A DNA stretch of 53,026 nt from Chloroflexota bacterium (GTDB lineage: Bacteria; Chloroflexota; Dormibacteria; CF-121): NCBI GenBank assembly GCA_005880615.1, contig VBID01000143.1, positions 1-53,026 on the forward strand, read 5' to 3'. Below, in pieces: positions 42,106-49,985 of the stretch; position 1 is the stretch's first letter; each line of letters opens with the position of its first letter. The position numbers and the translations under genes were made by a program. The notes under the pieces were generated by a model, which saw nothing but the letters and a program-made list of their open reading frames with translations, ran no database searches and was not told where the DNA came from.

Positions 42106-43024
42106 CGAGCTCCGCATCGACTGCCACTTGCACCTGTACGAGACGAAGGCCGCGGGGCTCCGTGAGAAGGAGACCTATGAGATCTGGGAGTACGGGCCCA
42201 AGCAGGACGTCGTCTTCGCCCGGTTCGGCGGTGATATCGAGGATGCCGAGGCCGCCATGGCGGAGGCCGGCTACGCCCACGCGGTCATCGCGAACCTCTT
42301 TGCCATCGCGCTCCTCGACGAGGGCCTGCGCTCAGCCGCCATGCACGTTCAGGCCGAACGCCTGCGGGCCTTCAACCGATGGGCTTGCGACGTGGCGGCC
42401 ACGCGCGGGCAACTCTCGGTTTTCGTCGCCGTCGACCCAACCGTGTTGGGCGGCGATCCCGGGGCCGCGCACCTGCGCGAGATGGTGGAGCGCCACGGCG
42501 CGAGGGGCGTGAAGATCCATCCGGTCGTCCAGCGCTTCCTGCCGGACGATCTGCGGATGCACCCCATTTATCAGGCCTGTATTGACCTCGACATTCCGGT
42601 CCTGTCGCATTCCGGGAGCGACCGCGACGGCGCCGCGTACGCCGAGCCCGTGGCATTCGCGGGTCTGCTGCGCAGGTTTCCCGATCTCAACCTGGTGCTC
42701 GCGCACCTGGGCGGAGGTGCCTGGCGTCAGACCGCTGCTTTCGCCGAAGCTTTCCCGCAGGTCTCCTTTGACCTGTGCGAGATCCTTGCCTGGGCAGGCG
42801 CGCCAAACGCACCATCGGCGGAGGAGCTGGCGAAATTGATCCTCGATGTGGGACCCCAGCGTGTGATGCTGGGGACCGACTTCCCATGGTACGACCTCGC
42901 TGATACGGCCAATCGGGTCATGGACCTGCCGCTCCTCAGCTCTGAGCAAAAGAGTCAGATGCTGGGCGCGAATGCGGCTCGAATCCTCCGGCTTCCGGTT
43001 ACCAAGCGAGCTGAAGCCCGGTAG
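42098..43024 (+). CDS. Amidohydrolase_2-family TIM-barrel metal hydrolase
   Basis: A 308-residue protein with the Amidohydro_2 pattern: DCHLHL at the N-terminus, KIHPVVQRF near residue 146, LSHSGSD near residue 177, LAHLGGGAWRQ near residue 208 and the metal-ligand aspartate in MLGTDFPWYD near residue 262. Members hydrolyse ring C-N or C-C bonds or decarboxylate aromatic acids. The GTG start overlaps the ureohydrolase stop by 8 bp. It is the last gene of the NCS1-DUF1989-ureohydrolase unit and faces the monooxygenase gene convergently. Confidence 0.85.
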   Translation: MADELRIDCHLHLYETKAAGLREKETYEIWEYGPKQDVVFARFGGDIEDAEAAMAEAGYAHAVIANLFAIALLDEGLRSAAMHVQAERLRAFNRWACDVAATRGQLSVFVAVDPTVLGGDPGAAHLREMVERHGARGVKIHPVVQRFLPDDLRMHPIYQACIDLDIPVLSHSGSDRDGAAYAEPVAFAGLLRRFPDLNLVLAHLGGGAWRQTAAFAEAFPQVSFDLCEILAWAGAPNAPSAEELAKLILDVGPQRVMLGTDFPWYDLADTANRVMDLPLLSSEQKSQMLGANAARILRLPVTKRAEAR

Positions 43025-43037
43025 CGACCGGTTGAAT

Positions 43038-45185
43038 TTATTGAGGCGTTGAGTCCAGCCAGTCCAAGAGGCAGAGGTCTGCTCGGCCGGCGGCCAGGAT
43101 CGTGTTGACCTCGTCGCTGGTGGGGATGTTCCCTGCGGCGAGGGTGGGGATCTCGGCTTCGTTGCGAATCCGATCCGCAGCAGGCACGCCGAACATGCGC
43201 CCATAGTCGGGGCGCGACTCGGCGACGTTCTGCCCCATCACGGCATGGATGAGGTCACAGCCATGGTGCTTCAGCGCGGTCGCCACGGTCACGGCATCAT
43301 CGAGGCTGAACCCGGCCAGCATCCAGTCGGAAGCCGACAGCTTCACCGCCAGGGGACCCTTCCAGCGCGATCGGACGGCATCGACCACCGCCAGCGGAAA
43401 CCGCGTCCGGTTGGCCAGGCTGCCGCCGTAGTCGTCTGTGCGCTGGTTCGACAGTGGGGAAAGGAAACTGGCCAGCAAGTATCCGTGCGCCAGGTTGAGC
43501 TCGAGGAGGTCGAAGCCGCACCCCCCCGCTAGCTCGGCCGCCTCCGTGAACTGGCGGATCACTTTCCGCATCTCCCCATCGTCCATCGCCCGGGGCACCT
43601 GGCCACGCGGCGTATAGGCGATCGGCGATGCCGACCACACGGTCCAGCCGCCCTGGCGCAACGGCCGGTCGATGCCCTCCCGGCGCGGCCGCATCGAGCC
43701 TCGCCGGCCGGCATGTCCAAGCGAGAGGGCGATCCTGGCCCCGGCGCGTTCGTGAACCGCAGCCACGATCCGCCCCCAGACCTCGGCGTGCTCAACGGTG
43801 TAGAGGCCGGTGGAGCCCGAGGTCACCCGGCCGTCGGGCGACACGGCGGTCATCTCCGTCAAGACCAGGGCGGCGCCCGTCTCGGCGGCTGACAGCAACT
43901 GTCGCAGGTGTCCCTCATCGGGGGAGCCGTTTCGGGCGGTGTCCTCGCCGGTGATCGCCGCCGCCACCCGGTTGGCGAGCCGCAACGCGCCGAGCCGAAG
44001 CGGGGCGAACATGGGCGGGGGCGTGAGGCGTCCGGCCCCGTTGGCCGAGCCAGTGGCGGCGGCGGCATACCAGGCATCGACGCTCCGGACGAACGCCGGG
44101 TCGCGCAGCGTCAGGTTCACGTAACTGATGCGGCCGCTGCGGGTGAGCAGGTTGAACGCGAACGGCTGCGGGTCAAAGCGCTCGTACCGGGAGACGTCTT
44201 CGAAGTATCGGGAGCTCTCGAGGGCTGCCGCCTGGAAGCGTTCGACGACCGGCTGCCGGTCCATCTCGTAGTCCGTCAGCGCCGCCTCCAGCTGGCCATG
44301 TCGGCGGAGCGCATCGACCAGCGCGATGGCATCCTCCATGGCCAGCTTGGTCCCCGACCCGATGGAAAAGTGGGCCGTGTGCGCGGCGTCGCCCAGCAGC
44401 ACCACGTTTTCGTGGTGCCAGGTCTCGGCCCGGAGGGTGACGAAGTTGACCCACAGGGAGCGGTTGGACAGCAGCCGCCGGCTATTCAGCTCCTCCCCGA
44501 AGAGCTCCTCGCAGTAGGCGATGCTGTCGCGCTCGCTCGCTTGGTCGAGCCCAGCCCGTCTCCAGGTCTCTTCGCCACACTCCACGATGAAGGTGCTGGT
44601 CCGGGCGTCAAAGGGATAGGCATGCACCTGGAAAAGCCCGTCCTGGTTGCGCCGGAAGATAAAGGTGAAGGCGTCCAGCGCCAGGTTGGTGCCGAACCAG
44701 ACGTACTTCGTGGGGTGCAACACCTGGGTCGGCCGGAAGACTTCAGCGTAGGCCTGGCGCACCCGCCCGTTGATCCCGTCGGCGCCCACCAGCAGGTCGG
44801 CCTCCCGGAGGGCCGCCAGGTCGCCAATTTCTTGACCAAAGACGAGGTCGACGCCCAGCTGGCGGGCGCGTCGCTGCAGGATGTTGAGCAGGACCTTGCG
44901 CGAGATGCCGGTGAAGACGTGACCGCGGGAACGGATCCGGCTGTTCCGGAAATAGATGTCGATCGCATTCCAGCGAGCAAAGCTGGTACTGATCTCGTCG
45001 TACGACTCGAAGTCGGCGTCGCGGAGCGCGCCAAGCGTTTCCTCAGAGAACACGACGCCCCAGCCGAACGTGGCGTCGGGAGGGTTGCGCTCGATCACCG
45101 TGATCTGGTCGGAGGGGTTGGCTTTCTTCGCCAGGAGGGCGAAGTAGAGACCCGCGGGTCCGCCACCCACGACCACGGCCTTCAT
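43038..45185 (-). CDS. Two-domain anthraniloyl-CoA/salicyloyl-CoA monooxygenase
   Basis: A 715-residue fusion. Residues about 1-370 form a class A FAD monooxygenase (VGGGPAGLYFALLAKKAN near residue 7, and GDAAHTAHFSIGSGTKLAMED near residue 265 in outline); from about residue 390 there is an old-yellow-enzyme FMN barrel (MFAPLRLGALRLANRV, SLGHAGRRGS, SNQRTDDYGGSLANRTRF). This fusion is known for 2-aminobenzoyl-CoA monooxygenase/reductase, which hydroxylates and hydrogenates anthraniloyl-CoA, and salicyloyl-CoA 5-hydroxylase. It lies 4 bp after the luciferase-like monooxygenase. The nearby CoA ligase and tryptophan dioxygenase favour the anthraniloyl-CoA role. Confidence 0.9.
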   Translation of the reverse strand: MKAVVVGGGPAGLYFALLAKKANPSDQITVIERNPPDATFGWGVVFSEETLGALRDADFESYDEISTSFARWNAIDIYFRNSRIRSRGHVFTGISRKVLLNILQRRARQLGVDLVFGQEIGDLAALREADLLVGADGINGRVRQAYAEVFRPTQVLHPTKYVWFGTNLALDAFTFIFRRNQDGLFQVHAYPFDARTSTFIVECGEETWRRAGLDQASERDSIAYCEELFGEELNSRRLLSNRSLWVNFVTLRAETWHHENVVLLGDAAHTAHFSIGSGTKLAMEDAIALVDALRRHGQLEAALTDYEMDRQPVVERFQAAALESSRYFEDVSRYERFDPQPFAFNLLTRSGRISYVNLTLRDPAFVRSVDAWYAAAATGSANGAGRLTPPPMFAPLRLGALRLANRVAAAITGEDTARNGSPDEGHLRQLLSAAETGAALVLTEMTAVSPDGRVTSGSTGLYTVEHAEVWGRIVAAVHERAGARIALSLGHAGRRGSMRPRREGIDRPLRQGGWTVWSASPIAYTPRGQVPRAMDDGEMRKVIRQFTEAAELAGGCGFDLLELNLAHGYLLASFLSPLSNQRTDDYGGSLANRTRFPLAVVDAVRSRWKGPLAVKLSASDWMLAGFSLDDAVTVATALKHHGCDLIHAVMGQNVAESRPDYGRMFGVPAADRIRNEAEIPTLAAGNIPTSDEVNTILAAGRADLCLLDWLDSTPQ

Positions 45186-45189
45186 GCGG

Positions 45190-46032
45190 TCAGCTCACGA
45201 TGTCGGCCAGCTGGTCGACCTGGTCGGACGCGGACAGCGTGGGAAACAGGATCAGCTCATCACACCCAGCATCGCGATAGCCGCGCAGGAAATCGATCAC
45301 GGCGTCGGCCGACGTCAGATTCGCCGCCGCCACCTTTTCGGCAAACGGCCCGGTGAAGGCGTAATAGTGGCGCAGGTAGTTGGCGCCCGACTCTGCGCTA
45401 CCGGCGCCCAGCGCGAAATAGGCCATCCCCCAGAGAGCCGGCGTCCCGGGGCGCCCGGCATCGAGCCAGGCCGCCCGCGCCTTGGCCGCCGCACTGGCGA
45501 AGGCGCGGGCAGGGCCGCCACCGTGCGCATACCCATCTGCGTAGCGTGCCATCCGGGCCAGCGCCTCACCGCTCGATCCCCCCACCAACAGCGGCGGGCC
45601 CGGCCGGCCGTCCGGCTGGGGAGCGATCCGGCCGTCTTCCCAGAGGCCGCGTACCTGCTCCAGCTGCTCCGATAGCCGGCGGCCCCGCCCGCGCTGGTCA
45701 ACGCCGGCGATCTTGTAATCTTCGCCGCGAGCGCCTACCGCCAGGCCGAGCGTGAACCGGCCGCCCGACAGGGCATCCAGGGAGGCGGCCTCCTTGGCCA
45801 GGAGCACGGTGTTCCGAAGCGGGGCGACCACGACCATGGTCGCCAGGCGGACGCGCCTGGTCACGGCGGCCGCCGCCGCCAGTGCCATGAACGGGTCGAA
45901 GCTGTGATACGCGACCCGGTCGAGGACAGCGAGCGTGGAAAATGGTCCGGCGTCCGCCTTCCGGGCCCACTCGACCAGCACCTCTCCGGTCGTGCCGGGG
46001 ATGGTCGTCGGCAAACCAATACCGACGTTCAT
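45190..46032 (-). CDS. Luciferase-like flavin monooxygenase
   Basis: A 280-residue bacterial-luciferase-family (LLM) TIM barrel using FMN or F420. Features: VGIGLPTTIPG at the N-terminus, VRLATMVVVAPLRNTVLLAK near residue 62, SLDALSGGRFTLGLAVGARGE near residue 85 (in outline) and the C-terminal VIDFLRGYRDAGCDELILF. The ATG at 46032 has no Shine-Dalgarno site and TATATT stands about 10 nt upstream, so the message may be leaderless. It heads a two-gene operon with the monooxygenase. The substrate is unknown. Confidence 0.87.
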   Translation of the reverse strand: MNVGIGLPTTIPGTTGEVLVEWARKADAGPFSTLAVLDRVAYHSFDPFMALAAAAAVTRRVRLATMVVVAPLRNTVLLAKEAASLDALSGGRFTLGLAVGARGEDYKIAGVDQRGRGRRLSEQLEQVRGLWEDGRIAPQPDGRPGPPLLVGGSSGEALARMARYADGYAHGGGPARAFASAAAKARAAWLDAGRPGTPALWGMAYFALGAGSAESGANYLRHYYAFTGPFAEKVAAANLTSADAVIDFLRGYRDAGCDELILFPTLSASDQVDQLADIVS

Positions 46033-46042
46033 TTGCTCGGCG

Positions 46043-46050
46043 AATATACA
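46043..46050. promoter_or_regulatory. Overlapping divergent -10 elements
   Basis: AATATACA lies in the 30-bp gap between the divergent starts at 46032 and 46063. It gives TATACA on the plus strand (13 nt before the hydratase ATG) and TATATT on the minus strand (about 10 nt before the luciferase-like ATG). Any -35 boxes would fall within or beside the opposite coding region. Both transcripts would have almost no leader. Confidence 0.45.
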
Positions 46051-46062
46051 CTGAACCAGCCA

Positions 46063-46890
46063 ATGAGCCGGTTTCGCGCCTCCGCACCGCTCACCGAAAG
46101 CTGGAAGCACTTCGGATTCGCGATTGATGCGGGGGTGGCCACGCTCACCTTCAGCCGCCCCGAGAAACTCAACGCCCTGACCTTCGAGGTCTATGCGGAC
46201 CTTCGCGACCTGCTGACCGAGCTGCCCCAGCATCAAGACGTGCGGGTCCTTGTGATAACGGGAACCGGTCGCGGGTTCTGCTCCGGCGGCGACGTCAACG
46301 CCATCATCGGCGAGCTCCTGCAGATGGAGGCGGGTCAGCGGCTGGAGTTCACCCGCATGACGGGCGCGGTGACCCAGCAAATGCGAGAGAGTCCCGTGCC
46401 GATCATCGCCGCCGTCAACGGGGTGGCCGCCGGAGCCGGCGCGGTGATTGCCCTGGCTGCCGATTTCCGGGTGCTGGCGCGCTCGGCGACGTTCGCCTTT
46501 CTGTTCACGAGGGTCGGCCTGTCGGGTGCGGACATGGGGTCGGCGTACCTCCTGCCGCGGCTGATCGGTCTTGGCCGCGCCACCGAGCTGCTGATGCTGG
46601 GCGACTCCGTCACCGCCGATCAGGCGATGGCGATCGGCCTGGCCACCCGGGTGGTCGACGATCGGGAGTTAGCGACTGCCAGCACAGAGCTCGCCCGGAG
46701 ACTGGCCGACGGTCCCCGGCAGGCGTACGCCAGCACCAAGATGCTCGTCTCCCGCGAGCTGGACATCGGACTCACCGCCTCGCTGGAGCTGGATGCGCTG
46801 ACCCAGGCCCTGCTGATGGCCACCGCCGACCACGCCGAGTTCTATGCGGCGTTTCGGGACGGCCGTCAACCGAAGTGGAGCGGTCGCTGA
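46063..46890 (+). CDS. Enoyl-CoA hydratase/isomerase
   Basis: A 275-residue crotonase-fold protein: oxyanion-hole segment GFCSGGDVNAI near residue 70, VAAGAGAVIALAADFRVLA near residue 120 and GLSGADMGSAYLLPRLIGLG near residue 148 in place of the catalytic-glutamate region of classical hydratases. The Asp substitution suggests an isomerase, hydrolase or ring-opening hydratase. It is divergent from the monooxygenase operon and overlaps a RidA gene by 16 bp, so it probably acts after anthraniloyl-CoA monooxygenase in CoA-ester breakdown. Confidence 0.88.
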   Translation: MSRFRASAPLTESWKHFGFAIDAGVATLTFSRPEKLNALTFEVYADLRDLLTELPQHQDVRVLVITGTGRGFCSGGDVNAIIGELLQMEAGQRLEFTRMTGAVTQQMRESPVPIIAAVNGVAAGAGAVIALAADFRVLARSATFAFLFTRVGLSGADMGSAYLLPRLIGLGRATELLMLGDSVTADQAMAIGLATRVVDDRELATASTELARRLADGPRQAYASTKMLVSRELDIGLTASLELDALTQALLMATADHAEFYAAFRDGRQPKWSGR

Positions 46891-47345
46891 GCACGCCCCA
46901 CCAGCTCCTGAACCCGCCGTCGCTGCCCAGACCCTCCGGCTATACGCATGTGGTGGTGACCGGCGCCGGTCGCGGCATCTACCTTGCCGGGCAGACCGGC
47001 CGGCTCGCCGACGGACGGATCGCCAAAACGCTGGCCGAGCAGTTCGACGGGGCGGCCGAAAATGTGGGGAAGGCGCTGGCGGCGGCCGGCGCCCGGCCCG
47101 ATCACCTGGTCTCGATCCAGATCTTCACGACCGACCTCGCGGACTATCGGGCATCCCTCGAGCCCATCGGCGCGGCCTATCGCAAGCACTTCGGCCGTCA
47201 CTATCCGGCGATTTCGCTCTTCCAGGTTTCGGCGCTGTTTGATGCGGACGCCCGGGTCGAGCTGGTATGTATCGCACACATCCCGGAGACTCGCTACCCT
47301 CCCCGCACCGGTGGAGGAGCGCCCCTACCCCGACCCTCCCGCTGA
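46875..47345 (+). CDS. RidA-family enamine/imine deaminase (second copy)
   Basis: A 156-residue RidA-type protein: GRGIYLAGQTGRLADGRI near residue 32, ALAAAGARPDHLVSIQIFTT near residue 66, then SLFQVSALFDADARVELVCI near residue 115. The natural end is probably near AHIPE; the last 20 residues come from a C-rich palindrome fused to the 3' end. The anthraniloyl-CoA monooxygenase product is an enamine, so a RidA here could hydrolyse it and release ammonia. GTG start inside the hydratase gene. Confidence 0.88.
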   Translation: MERSLSTPHQLLNPPSLPRPSGYTHVVVTGAGRGIYLAGQTGRLADGRIAKTLAEQFDGAAENVGKALAAAGARPDHLVSIQIFTTDLADYRASLEPIGAAYRKHFGRHYPAISLFQVSALFDADARVELVCIAHIPETRYPPRTGGGAPLPRPSR

Positions 47346-47355
47346 AGGGAGGGAC
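47296..47355. repeat. C-rich palindromic repeat, copy g
   Basis: CCCTCCCCGCACC and GGTGGAGG form one arm pair, then CCCTCCC-GCTGAA-GGGAGGG forms a second. The copy encodes the extended C-terminus of the RidA protein that ends at 47345. Same family as 26, 7347, 13027, 13132, 27015, 49792 and 49912. Confidence 0.65.
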
Positions 47356-47363
47356 ATTGAGAA

Positions 47364-47516
47364 CTACTCCACTGGCACCGCCAGGGACAGCGCCTGCACG
47401 CGGGTCACACCGAGGTGGTGGACCTCTTGGGCGTGTCGCTGCACCTCCGCCACGAGCTCGTCCTCGTCCGCCGACTCGACTGCCCAGCCACAGTCGCAGC
47501 GCACTCGCTTCAGCAT
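47364..47516 (-). CDS. DUF1059 small protein
   Basis: A 50-residue protein beginning MLKRVRCDCGWAVE, with CDCGW and the AEVQRHAQEVH helix of the DUF1059 family (two cysteines, one histidine-rich helix). Role unknown; relatives often lie near stress or aromatic-degradation genes. No clear Shine-Dalgarno site, so the start may be a little different. It follows the ABM-fold gene on the same strand, 28 bp away. Confidence 0.75.
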   Translation of the reverse strand: MLKRVRCDCGWAVESADEDELVAEVQRHAQEVHHLGVTRVQALSLAVPVE

Positions 47517-47544
47517 CGCCGAGGACCAGGATACGCGCGCAAGC

Positions 47545-47847
47545 TCACCATTGGTTCCAGCCGGAGTCGGCCCAGACCGTGACCTCGGGCTGTCCCTCGA
47601 ACAGACGGCCGAAGAACTCCTTTATTTGCGGGCTTGCGGCGAACGCGGCCGCTGCCTCCGGCGATTTCCACTCGTCGATGCCCAGGAAATCGCGAGGGTT
47701 CTGGGGGTTGAGGTAGACGTGATGTGAGATGTCACCCGCCTCCTGCGCCATGCGGCGCGTGGCGGCCGTCACCTCGTCGTGGATCTTCCGAATGGCTCCG
47801 ACGTCGTTCCCCTTAAGGATCGCGCGGATCACTATCTTTACTGCCAT
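47545..47847 (-). CDS. ABM-fold small monooxygenase-like protein
   Basis: A 100-residue dimeric alpha/beta-barrel-type protein beginning MAVKIVIRAILKGNDVG, with ISHHVYLNPQNPRDFLGIDE near residue 40 and EWKSPEAAAAFAASPQIKEFF near residue 60 (in outline). Such folds belong to quinol monooxygenases and haem-degrading or detoxifying enzymes. GGAGGTG lies 8 nt before the ATG. It may form an operon with the DUF1059 protein. Reaction unknown. Confidence 0.8.
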   Translation of the reverse strand: MAVKIVIRAILKGNDVGAIRKIHDEVTAATRRMAQEAGDISHHVYLNPQNPRDFLGIDEWKSPEAAAAFAASPQIKEFFGRLFEGQPEVTVWADSGWNQW

Positions 47848-47910
47848 GGTCGAGCACCTCCAACTGGATTTGGTCAATCATCGCGAGGCGACCTTGAGGA
47901 ATCCTTGGGG

Positions 47911-48663
47911 GTGCTGAGGATTTACTTGACCGGACAGCTCGGCATCGAGCTCGAGGGTCGTTTCCTGGGCGGCAGCGACCTGCCGCTTCGCCAGGGGCGC
48001 CTCGCATTCGCTTATCTGGCGTGCGAGCGCGAGCGAACAGTTACGCGTGAGGAGCTGGCCCAGGCGATCTGGGGAGATCTTCTCGCTGCCGCTTGGGACT
48101 CCGGGCTCACGGCGCTGATCAGCAAGCTGCGTGCCGCACTCGCCCGCATCGGCCTGGATGGCCGGGCTGTTTTGGCGACGACCGAGGGAGGCTATTGGAT
48201 GCGGCTGCAGCCGGACGTGTGGGTGGACCTCGAGATCGCCGGGCATAGCCTGCATAAGGCAGAGAGCGCCGCGGCCGCGGGGTCGTTCAACACCGCCTAC
48301 GGTGATGCGGTCGTGGCCGCGACCATCCTCCGCAGGCCATTTCTCGAAGGCAACGACGAGCCCTGGATCCATAGCCGGCGGCGAATCCTGCACGCCCAGC
48401 GGGTGCGGGCGCTCGACTGCCTCGTGGACGCGCTAGCCTGGAACGGCGAGCTCACGCTCGCGCTGACCCATGCCGACGAGGTGATCGAGCTCGAGCCCTA
48501 TCGCGAGCGCGGTTACCAGCGGCTGATGCGACTGCACTCACAACTGGGTGACCGCGCAGAGGCCCTGCGAGTCTTCGACCGGTGCCGGACGCTCCTGTCA
48601 GAAGAGCTGGGCGTGGATCCGTCGCCCGAGACGATGTCGCTGCACCGAGAACTCCTTTCGTAG
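47911..48663 (+). CDS. SARP/BTAD-type transcriptional activator
   Basis: A 250-residue protein with an N-terminal OmpR-type winged helix (RQGRLAFAYLACERERTVTR, then EELAQAIWGDLLAAAWDSGL) and a C-terminal bacterial transcriptional activation domain of helical repeats (residues about 95-245: YRERGYQRLMRLHSQLGDRA, LRVFDRCRTLLSEELGVDPS). This is the SARP layout known from antibiotic and catabolic regulation. GTG start, with GAGG about 11 nt upstream. It is divergent from the ABM gene (63 bp) and convergent with the molybdoenzyme gene. It may control either or the neighbouring catabolic genes. Confidence 0.85.
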   Translation: MLRIYLTGQLGIELEGRFLGGSDLPLRQGRLAFAYLACERERTVTREELAQAIWGDLLAAAWDSGLTALISKLRAALARIGLDGRAVLATTEGGYWMRLQPDVWVDLEIAGHSLHKAESAAAAGSFNTAYGDAVVAATILRRPFLEGNDEPWIHSRRRILHAQRVRALDCLVDALAWNGELTLALTHADEVIELEPYRERGYQRLMRLHSQLGDRAEALRVFDRCRTLLSEELGVDPSPETMSLHRELLS

Positions 48664-48693
48664 GTCGGTCGACGAGAGAGGCAGCTCCGCGCT

Positions 48694-49698
48694 TTACTGC
48701 AGCGGGAATGGGAGCTGCCACCAGGCAGGGGTGGTCTCGACCTCAATGCTGGTGATCCACTTGATCCACCAGAACCCGCGGCGGTCGGGCGCGACCATCC
48801 GCACCGGGAAGCCGTGTCCTGGGCTCAACGGCTGACCACCGAGGCGGGTCGCCAGCAGCACCCTTGACAGCTCACCCGCTGCGAATCGGCGATCGTAGCC
48901 CGTGGCCGATCGCACGTGCACGCTCACTGGCTGGTCGGTAACCGGCACCAGCCGGCTGAGCCAGACGCCAGTCCATTCCTGCTTCGAGTAGAAGCCACCA
49001 GTGCAATCGAGGGTGGCGGTGACACGGTCGTCAAACGCGCTGAGTTGTGCGTACGTCCACTCGCGTTCCTGGCTGGCGCCATCCACGCGCAGGCGCCAGG
49101 TGGAGGCGGCGATAGTCGGGACGGAATCGAACATCCATTGGGTAACCGGCATGGCATCAGGCTGATAAGAGGCGACCTCGTACGAACCCGTGAAGCGCCG
49201 GCTCGCGCCGGGCAGCGATGCCAGGCGGACGAGTCCCTCGGTGGCCGCGTAGGCGAGTCCAGCAGCGCCCAGCAGCAGGCCGCCGCGCAGCAGGCTTCGG
49301 CGGGACAGGTCAACGGCCCGCGGCGGAACCCAGCGGGCCACGAGGTGCCAGATGCCAAAGGGCACCGCGGCAATCGCCGCACCGACATGCACCTCCATGG
49401 CGGTGATGTCGCCCCACCAGCGCAGCAGCCCGGTCGAGTGGAGGAACCCGGCCACGATCGATACCAGGACGAGGACGGTGAAGATGAGCGAGGTCCACCA
49501 GCCCTGACGCCGATGCCGCAGACCTCCTCGTATGATCAGTGACTTCCAGGGCGTCAGGGCCAGGATGGCCACTCCGCTCGCCGCGTGGATGACGAGCGAC
49601 CAACGGGCTGGCGCCGCGGCGTAAGAGAACGCCAGCCATCCCGTGAGGAAGGCGGCAGCGATTAAGCACAGCAGGGCGAGGTTGGTCCAGCGCCGCAC
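48694..49698 (-). CDS. Membrane-anchored molybdopterin oxidoreductase (sulfite-oxidase fold)
   Basis: A 334-residue protein with four N-terminal membrane spans (residues about 6-125) and then a sulfite-oxidase-fold domain. A twin-arginine-like RRSLLRGG precedes the domain. Moco-binding Cys lies in TATLDCTGGFYSKQEW near residue 230, followed by SGxGV-like WTGVWLSRLV and a GHGFPVRMVAP motif. Such enzymes oxidise or reduce small sulfur or N-oxide substrates at the outer membrane face, using a quinone-linked membrane part. Substrate unknown. Confidence 0.83.
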   Translation of the reverse strand: MRRWTNLALLCLIAAAFLTGWLAFSYAAAPARWSLVIHAASGVAILALTPWKSLIIRGGLRHRRQGWWTSLIFTVLVLVSIVAGFLHSTGLLRWWGDITAMEVHVGAAIAAVPFGIWHLVARWVPPRAVDLSRRSLLRGGLLLGAAGLAYAATEGLVRLASLPGASRRFTGSYEVASYQPDAMPVTQWMFDSVPTIAASTWRLRVDGASQEREWTYAQLSAFDDRVTATLDCTGGFYSKQEWTGVWLSRLVPVTDQPVSVHVRSATGYDRRFAAGELSRVLLATRLGGQPLSPGHGFPVRMVAPDRRGFWWIKWITSIEVETTPAWWQLPFPLQ

Positions 49699-49791
49699 GC
49701 TGTTCCGATTCTAGTGTCCGCGGACTATCTGAAACGGAAGCGCCCTTGCCACAGACTCCGCGAGAGATCAGCTAGCAACACCACCCTGACC

Positions 49792-49812
49792 CTCCCCCCG
49801 AGGTTTGGGGAG
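49792..49812. repeat. C-rich palindromic repeat, copy h
   Basis: CTCCCC and GGGGAG arms with a 9-nt loop. The 287-bp gap 49699-49985 holds this and copy i only; no gene is visible in it. Same family as 26, 7347 and others. Confidence 0.5.
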
Positions 49813-49880
49813 ATCCCTTCCTCAAGATGAGGCTCCCATTCTTGTAGGACATCGAGACCCCCCACCCTGACCCTGCCCAC

Positions 49881-49930
49881 GCGGGAAATCCCGCGACCCT
49901 GACGACAGTGGCTCCCCCGCAAGGGGGGAG
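49881..49930. repeat. C-rich palindromic repeat, copy i
   Basis: GCGGG-AAAT-CCCGC at 49881-49894 is followed by CTCCCCC-GCAA-GGGGGGAG at 49912-49930. It is the most elaborate copy of the family, ahead of the acyl-CoA dehydrogenase stop on the minus strand. Confidence 0.55.
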
Positions 49931-49985
49931 GGTCACTTCCGATGAGCCCGAACCGGGCCCGACCCTGACGCCAGGGGACGGGAAC

